Shown here: piece after piece, positions 57,573-64,000 of the stretch
Layout: the number at the start of each line of letters is the position of its first letter
Position numbering within the stretch: position 1 is the stretch's first letter
Assembly: GCA_947650365.1 (NCBI GenBank)
Contig: OX393550.1
Span: 74,307,229-74,371,228 of the forward strand
DNA length: 64,000 nt
Direction: 5' to 3'
From: Chamaelirium japonicum
Lineage: Eukaryota > Streptophyta > Magnoliopsida > Liliales > Melanthiaceae
Notes under the pieces: model-generated
Seen by the model: the letters and a program-made list of their open reading frames with translations, nothing else
Database searches by the model: none
Told to the model about the DNA's origin: nothing
Made by a program: the position numbers and the translations under genes

Positions 57573-59431
57573 GATTTCTGTAAACAATGGTTCAAAGCAA
57601 AATTAGGGTTTACTACAATCTATTTTATGGAATCTAGAAATAGATAATGTTTACTACAGCATCTCGGTGAGAGCATGCAACCGCTTCTGCCAACGGGGTT
57701 TTTACGATCCAGTCTTTATCAGAATTACCCATGGTAAACTGAAAGACCTCCCAGTCTCCTTTTGGCCAGCTTTATGTGACCCGCGTGCGCAGCAACAGCG
57801 GCTTCACACAAACTTTCGGATGCTTCCCATAAATCTAGGTGGTGTCGGCAGGGGGGTTCATAGGCTCCCGCGGTGCAGGAAAAAACCGTTATCCACTGCC
57901 ACCGGCATCCTCCATGTCCCGAAGGAAACCACTAGGCGAACCAGTATGGAAGGAAACACAGCCTCACCCGGTGGGAATATCGAACTGCGTACCTCCCACC
58001 CAGACCCTTAACCGGTTGATTGTGGAGGCCAAGGGCTCCCCTTTGGAGGGAACCTCTTACACATCCCTTCTTTATGAGGTTTATGCATATCTAGTAAGGT
58101 CACGACCTCCTAGACTTAGACCCTGGTCTACCGTGCTCACACTAGGATTACAAACCCTCCCACAAAGCATTAGTATCCTCAGAAAATATCATAGTCCCTA
58201 CCTTGAATACTCAGCTTTTGCCTTTCTTATAAGGATCACATTACATAGATTCCAAGGATCCCGATACTTCACTAGTTTGCCCATAATCCTATGATCTGGA
58301 GCCTAGCCTAACATCAAAGTGGAAAGGACTCCCACTACGATGATGCCTCGTTCACAATTTGATGCCTGATGTCATAGTAGATCTTATCTCATTACAGGTT
58401 TCGATGCTGGCCAAATAGGGACATCCGACAACCTCCGCCGGACCTCAACCTAATAGTGGCATAACCAAATCGTGATGAGTTCATACTACCATCAAACGTC
58501 ATCTAGAAACAGGTATCACACAGTGAAATCCTAACCTAACTTGGTCGCTAGGACCACGTAGGGAAAGGGCATCCCACTAGGGTTATCATACTTCTTATCG
58601 AGACATTAGTTAATTATCTCTAAACAAATCTAACGCTGTGTCTATCTCGGTGCACAGTACTCGGCTACCTGAACTACCACGAGGGCGGTTACCACCTTTC
58701 CTTTTAGCTAGCCACCAGATTTGCATGTGTTAGAATCATATAGAGACACCGATGAATCCATAATCTTAGTACTAACCCTAAGCCTGATCTAGAGACAAAC
58801 TCACAAGCAAGATAATAAAATTATCATCGGGGTTCTCTAAACAATAAGTAAAGAGAATCAACAGAAAAACATCCAAACTGAATCAAGTCCAGGGTCCGAC
58901 CCCTGAACCTGAATAGCACAGCCAAGATATCATGCTCTTCCATTCTGCATGATCTCTGACGATGATCCCCATCATCGCCAACGTGCATGCTTTCACCGGG
59001 TCTTTGCACGTCATGGTACCACTTACCCGAACCGTGGATGAAGCATTATCTCCTTCTTCCTGTGACCAAAAAACTAACACGCTCCGAGCAAGTGCTCGTT
59101 CGTGTACAATTTCACTAGAAAGAAAAGAAAACAATCCTAGAAAACTGGCCAGGGAACCGAGGATGGTCAACCCCCACCCTCGCCCATCTGGAGCCTTAAA
59201 ATCCACAGACAATAATAATCAATGCAAAAATTAAATCCGGGGTCTGACCCCCGGATGCATGCAATCACAGATTACTATTCGGCACGGCACCTGCAAAAAG
59301 ACGATATATAGCACAATCCATATGCATGATCTACGTCGAACCCCGCCGAAAACATATGCCATCATATATTCACATGATGTTTTCATGAATTCATGCATGA
59401 AACATACACCAAAGCATGCTCTGATACCAAT
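57573..59431 (-). other. Leader of A2 with primer site and probable intron
   Basis: The primer site TGGTATCAGAGC lies at 59429-59418. The leader has no sustained frame and ends TTTACAG (AG at 57579-57578), five bases before the gag ATG triplet begins. With the donor AAG|GTATGA in the LTR (GT at 59636-59635) the predicted intron is 2059 nt, matching A1 in position. Confidence 0.5.
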
Positions 59432-61386
59432 TATTGGAATCGGATCTGCTAATCAGAGTCGCAACGGAAGCAAAAGAAAGATCCGAAGATCATACGGTGT
59501 ATGTTTCATTACAATTTCACTGTAAAACAATCACATGCAAATCTATGATCTTAGCATATGTGCGGACACCCTAGAGGCATACTACGATCTACGGAAGACA
59601 TGCATGCATCTATTTAGGTGTTTAGATTCATCATACCTTTTGGATCTATGATCCGAAGATGACGGAACGATGAAGAACCGCACTTGAATCACAAGGGAAT
59701 CTGTTGGATAGCACATTGTCCTTTGCGAATCGAAGAATCCTCAAAATCCCGTCTCTAAGTGCAAGGATTTTGAGCCGACGGAGGAATCCGTTGCGAAGAC
59801 GATAGCAAGCCACGAGATCTCCTCCTCCTCTCTCTCTCTCTTCTTCCTTCTTATTCCTTCATCTTCCTTCTCCCTTCTTCTTCCTCTCTTTTCCTTGGCC
59901 GAAACCACAAAGGAGGAGGACTAGGGGGTCGGATTTTTGGAGGAGAGGGAGAAACCCATAGAGCCGGCCCTCCCTCTCCCTATTTCCTATATAGGGCCAG
60001 TCTCCCATAGCTCCAAGGAAGCTTGGGCCGGACCTAGATAGATAAGGATAGAGGGGGGGCGGTTTTTAGGGATATCCGATGTCTATCGTGAAGCCTGGAT
60101 GAAAACGCTCTTCACGAAAAGCGGAAAACTGAAAGAGAGACTGAGTGACGTGCGTTACTCGGAATCGAGTTCCGTTAGCGCTTATGAGCTCCTGCAATTA
60201 TTCCGCTCATTCTAAGATCCATATTCAATATGTTCTGAGCCATATTTTAGTATTTACCCAAATACCCCTACGACCCGTAACACATCTGAATTAGGTTCTT
60301 TGGCTCCGGGCTTGCGCTCCATCGCGCTACTTTGCATCCAATGTATCCAACTAGGTTGGGGAACAATTCCTATATGCAACAATAAGGTGGAACCTTCAGG
60401 GTTCAGGATCTCTAGCTCCAATCGGATCCCTGATTAACTGTTCCGGTGACACACCGAAAGTTCCATTAATCAGTCCTAATCCGATTAACCCGCGTAGCCA
60501 CCCAAAGTGTGACACGAGTTGAACTCTAGTGATCCTAAACTTATGTTACTCCCTCGTAACTCTGTTCTCTACTATACTCCGATAATCCTTAGTCCCTCCT
60601 ATTACTGGTGCCATGATACGACTCGAGCGGTGGGGAGCACCGTCAGATCCCGATCGATCATCTGACTAGGGTTTGATGACTTGTCATCTATAACACCACA
60701 CACCTTCCGGTGATATGCCTAGCATCCAGAACATCGTCAGTCATACTGACAACCATCAGGCCTGGGTTAACTGTGTGGACAGATTGACTCATCAAAACGC
60801 ACCCATCCAACACTGGACGTCGGATAACCTGTAGGGATTATATGTCACTCAAGCACCAGCCGGGTAACCCAACATACCGTGGTATTGGACTATGGAAGGT
60901 CCGCACACGTTGGCACATCAAAGCACCACACAACTGGTTAGCCCAGTGTACATGGTCCCTCAGGGTTAAGGACGGACTATCTATAGTAGTAAGATAGTTT
61001 CTGCACCAGTGTCTGAATCACTAAACTGTGCACCATCTTGGTTCCTGTTCAACACGATCATCGTGCTTGGTCAGGTGAATGGGAATCCCACGTTCCCGTG
61101 GTAGAGACTTCACCACATCCTCTACCTACCAACAACTTGTTCTCAGTGAAGCGACCGGCATCACCTAAGCTGTGAACTAGTTCTAAGTCTACACAGAACT
61201 GGTCCACTGGGTCTTCCAAGCATGGATCCTCCATGCGCCTCAGTGGCCTACTATGTTTCCTAAGGTCCTTTTATTATATGAGTATTATCATACACTAGAG
61301 TAGTATTCTAATTAAAGCAATAACCAAAGTCATCTTTATTAATGTTAATACAGAAATTTCCCGCTAAGGACACACGAGCTACAACA
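59432..61386 (-). repeat. 5' LTR of A2 (1955 bp)
   Basis: On plus from TATTGGAATC (first TG decayed to TA) to GCTACAACA. It carries the TATA box (minus 59993-59986, TATATAGG) preceded on that strand by GGCCC, the purine-rich tract near 59890-59820 in reverse, and the splice donor at 59637/59636. Confidence 0.94.
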
Positions 61387-61754
61387 CTTGCTTCGGGCTT
61401 CTCCATTGCGTTTGAGAGACGAAGAAGATAGGAGATCGAGATAGGAAATTGGTCTTCTTGAGATCCGATGGAGGCGGGGAAGAAGAAGAGGGTTGTAAAC
61501 TCCTATGTGCTAATTCCATTGCTCCAGGGTGATGATCGATACCCACAGAGGTAGGGATTTTCGAATTGTATGAACAAATCTCTTTGTAATGTGTGGCTTG
61601 TTTTCATTGTCATTTTTTTCTGTGATTGAGGATCGTTGTCAGTGAATTCAATCATTCTCTTCAGATAATCGGAGATCCGAAAACCCTAAATCGCTTATGC
61701 ATGTGTATAAGGTGGTGGATCGAGACCTCGTCTGAGGTATTCCGTGCCAATAAT
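61387..61754 (+). repeat. LTR or leader end upstream of the last copia element
   Basis: Non-coding sequence between the A2 target duplication and a tRNA-Met primer site. It should be the 3' part of the 5' LTR of the following element; an LTR end of the form CCAATA lies directly before the primer site. The LTR start was not found, and part of it may lie before A2 (51545-51622). Confidence 0.5.
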
Positions 61755-61804
61755 TGGTATCAGAGCTAATATTTTGGAAGGTTTTGCGTCAGATTTGTTA
61801 GAGA

Positions 61805-62620
61805 TGGTTGAAGAGAAGACCACCATGGGTAGCATGAAGATTGATATCAAGCCATTCAATGGGAAGACCAATTTCATGCTATGGCAAAAAAAGATGAAGA
61901 ATATCTTGCTACAATAAGATTTCCTCATGTGTATTATGGGATAAGATCATGTGCTGAAAAAGATGACGAATGAAGCCTGGTCGAAAGCATATTAGAAGGC
62001 AATGAGTTCCATTGAGCTTTATCTGTCGGATGAGGTTATGTACAATTCCATAAAGGAAACGTCAGATAAATCAACTTAGGATAAGTTACAGTCATTGTAC
62101 ATGGAAAAATCTCTCTCAAATAGATTGTTCTTGAATGATGAATTATACGATATGTGTTTAAATGAAGACGATGATCTGATAAAACATCTGAATATGTTTA
62201 ATCGATATATTTCAGATCTTCTGTGGGTGGAGGTGAAGTATAAGGAAGACGATAAGGCATTGCTCTTCCTACGGTCTCTTCCACTATCCTGCAATTACTT
62301 CAGGACCACCCTGATGTTCGACAAGGAGACTCTCAAAGTTGAGGAGGTCGTCCAGACAATAATCTCCCATGCAAAGATGTGCAAGAATATAGGAGAAGAT
62401 GCAAAAGGTGCGAGACTCATAGTAAAAAGTTCTTATGAGAACCAGAGCTGATCGAAGGATAGGCGTGCCAGAAGCTAGAGCCAGGATAAGAGCCGATCGA
62501 TGTCCAGAGACTGATCAAAGAATTTAAAGTGCTTTCATTGCGGGAAGAAAGGCTACATCAAAAGACATTTCTTCGAATTGCAAGACGAGATGAAGGAGAA
62601 TGGGAAGAAGCTAGAGAACT
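61805..62620 (+). pseudogene. gag: Tork-like gag, broken
   Basis: The ATG at 61805 gives a start with MKIDIKPFNGKTNFMLW, the F-x-G-x-N-F-x-x-W signature of copia gag. Stops break it near 61918, 61941, 61994 and 62079; an open piece (62095-62451) carries LSNRLFLNDELYDMCLNEDD and LFLRSLPLSCNYFRTTLMF. The knuckle reads LKCFHCGKKGYIKRHF (about 62527-62574), with its last Cys changed to Phe. Confidence 0.82.
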
Positions 62621-64000
62621 CCGAAATAGCAGGTGTTATTCGTAGAACGGCGATGGAGAGTTGCTTTCCGTATCCTCAGGTAACTCTTCATCTCAGTGGA
62701 TCCTTAATAGTGGTTGTGCATTCCATATGTGTGCAAACAAGGATTGATTTGAAACATATGAGGAGAAAAATTACAGCAAATTTCTTATAGGGAACAATGT
62801 CTCCTATAAGGTGGTAGGCATGGGAACAGTAAGATTGAAGATGAACAATGTTACGATTTGTTTGCTCGGGAGTATAAGGCACGTTTCAGCTCTCAAGAAG
62901 AACCTGATTTCTTTGGGTACTCTGGATGCAAACGGGTATGCCTACTCATTGGGTGATGGAAAGATCAAGGTTACTAAAGGATCACTTGTAGTGATGAGAG
63001 GAAAGAGGAAGGCGAATAATCGATAAGGGAGCACAGTCTTGGGTGGAGCGGTAGTCTCCATAAACATCAATTCAGAACGAGATCCTACTTTGCTATGGTA
63101 TCAGAGGTTGGGCCACATGAGTAAAAGGGGGCTACAGGTACTACACAAAAGAAAACTGCTAAAAGGTGTAGGCGAGTGTAAATTGGAGTTGTACCGATAA
63201 TGCATTATGAGAAAGCAGTCTAAGGTTTCTTTCAAGTTGGCTTCTACAGAGAAAAGGACGAAAGTCGCTCTTAACTATATTCTCTTCGACGTTTGGGGAC
63301 CGGCTCCGACTCGTTCGCATAGTAGAGCTTGATATTTTGTCATATTCCTGGATAATTACTCTCGAAAGGTTTGGGTCTACTTCATACGTGAGAAGTTTGA
63401 GGTGTTATATAATTTCAAAAAGTGGAAGGCAGAGGTGAAAAACCTGACGGAAAGAAATATCAAGTACTTGAGGAGCAACAACGGAGGTGAATACAAAGAT
63501 AAAAAACTCATAGAATTCTGTCAGCATGAGTGCATTGTTAGGCACTTCACGGTAAAAAATACCCTTAGCAGAATGACGATGTAGAAAGGATGAACATGAG
63601 TCTCATGAAGAAAGAGAGGTGCATACAATTGCATTCAAATCTGTCCGAGTCCTTTTGGGCAAAGTCGGTTAACCATGCATGCTATTTTGTTAATCGATCT
63701 TCCTTGAAGCTACTGGAATTCAGGTGTGCCGAGGAGGTATGATCTGGGAAAGATGTGGATCTTTCCATGATAAAGGTGTTCGGATGCAAGGCGTTCGCTC
63801 TCATCCCAAGCGATGAGAGGAACAAGTTTATGCTAAAGTTATAGGAGTGCTTGTTCCTGGGCTTAATATGAGTAATAAAGGGCTTCAAGTTGTGGGATCC
63901 GAAGAACCGAAAGAAGATCATCAGTAGAGACATCATCTTTGACGAAACGACCATGCCTATGGTAGAGGCGAAGGTCGATGCGGTAAAATCAAGTCTGGGA
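62621..64000 (+). pseudogene. pol: Tork-like protease and integrase, broken, runs off the window
   Basis: The protease triad appears as WILNSGCAFHMCAN (D-S-G decayed to N-S-G, about 62690-62740). Then come KKNLISLGTLDANGYAYSLG (62900), the pre-integrase finger LLWYQRLGHMSKRGLQVLH (63090), and integrase patches FDVWGPAPT (63285), YLRSNNGGEYKDKKL (63460; catalytic Asp changed to Asn), and FGCKAFALIPSDERNKF-like sequence near 63780. The last readable part is WDPKNRKKIISRDIIFDE (63895-63945). Two catalytic Asp losses and many stops show it is dead. Confidence 0.82.

Larger units (their letters stand above)
51623..61386 (-). mobile_element. Ty1/copia family A, element A2, complete but inactivated
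   Basis: Second full copy of family A, opposite to A1: 5' LTR 61386-59432, 3' LTR 53600-51623, target duplication CTTGC (51618-51622, 61387-61391). Domain order and sequence match A1 almost throughout. It keeps Gln or Trp codons where A1 has stops, and has its own set of stops, so the two copies decayed independently. Confidence 0.96.
61755..64000 (+). mobile_element. Tork-like copia element, 5' half, truncated by window end
   Basis: The primer site TGGTATCAGAGC (61755-61766) is followed after 38 bases by gag and then protease and integrase in copia order; RT lies beyond the window. Stops are frequent and many are TAG, TAA or TGA at former Gln, Trp or Arg codons. Confidence 0.85.

Overview
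The window is intergenic, repeat-dense nuclear DNA of a flowering plant. Everything recognisable is a transposable element or tandem repeat: Ty1/copia and Ty3/gypsy LTR retrotransposons primed by initiator tRNA-Met (primer site TGGTATCAGAGC), Cassandra-type elements carrying a 5S rRNA-derived segment in their LTRs, a TRIM, a Tourist-like MITE and L1-type LINE tails. I found no host protein gene, rRNA unit or tRNA gene. The mix is typical of a medium-to-large angiosperm genome; a monocot is my guess, not something the sequence proves.

Left block (1-22257, minus strand). One gag-only Ty3/gypsy element of the Tat lineage. Its 5' LTR (17005-22257) has a U3 filled with 67-bp, 71-bp and 40-bp tandem arrays, followed by a TATA box, U5, a Tat-type primer site and a broken gag (about 5395-6980). 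Beyond gag come 185-bp, 70-bp and 67-bp arrays that run off the window start. Nested in it are a head-to-head Cassandra pair (1501-2967), a full copia element A1 (7010-16840, TSD GGTTG) and a solo LTR of sister family B (17832-20159, TSD CTACT).

Middle (22258-33013). The 5' end of a family-B copia element (minus; LTR 25520-27771) was hit by a composite palindrome (22643-24816, TSD GCATC) that joins a foreign inverted LTR pair to the 3' half of a Cassandra. The B element itself lies in a family-A LTR piece (27772-28269). Then come poorly annotated sequence, a 376-bp TRIM (TSD CGTCA), a 248-bp MITE (TSD TAA), a LINE tail and a 779-bp poly-A retroposon with an 11-bp TSD.

Right block (33014-64000). 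A degenerate copia element (minus; pol 38975-40863, gag/protease 49668-51036) holds a young copia element lacking gag (33014-38969, TSD TTTTC) and a gypsy LTR (40869-49662, TSD ACACC). That gypsy LTR in turn contains a LINE tail, a copia element (41649-47039, TSD TTAAC) and a microsatellite-capped palindrome (47629-48297). Element A2 (51623-61386, minus, TSD CTTGC) is a full sister of A1. A Tork-like copia element (plus) starts near 61755 and leaves the window.

Most coding copies are dead. In A1, all five gag-to-integrase stops that can be compared with A2 are CAG to TAG, the footprint of cytosine-methylation decay in silenced DNA. The least usual observations are the two insertions with LTR 3' ends (U5) at both outer borders, a tandem-repeat-built Tat U3, a likely 2.1-kb leader intron in family A, the microsatellite-capped double hairpin, and a 10-bp-phased AACGGCTA cluster in the young copia LTR.
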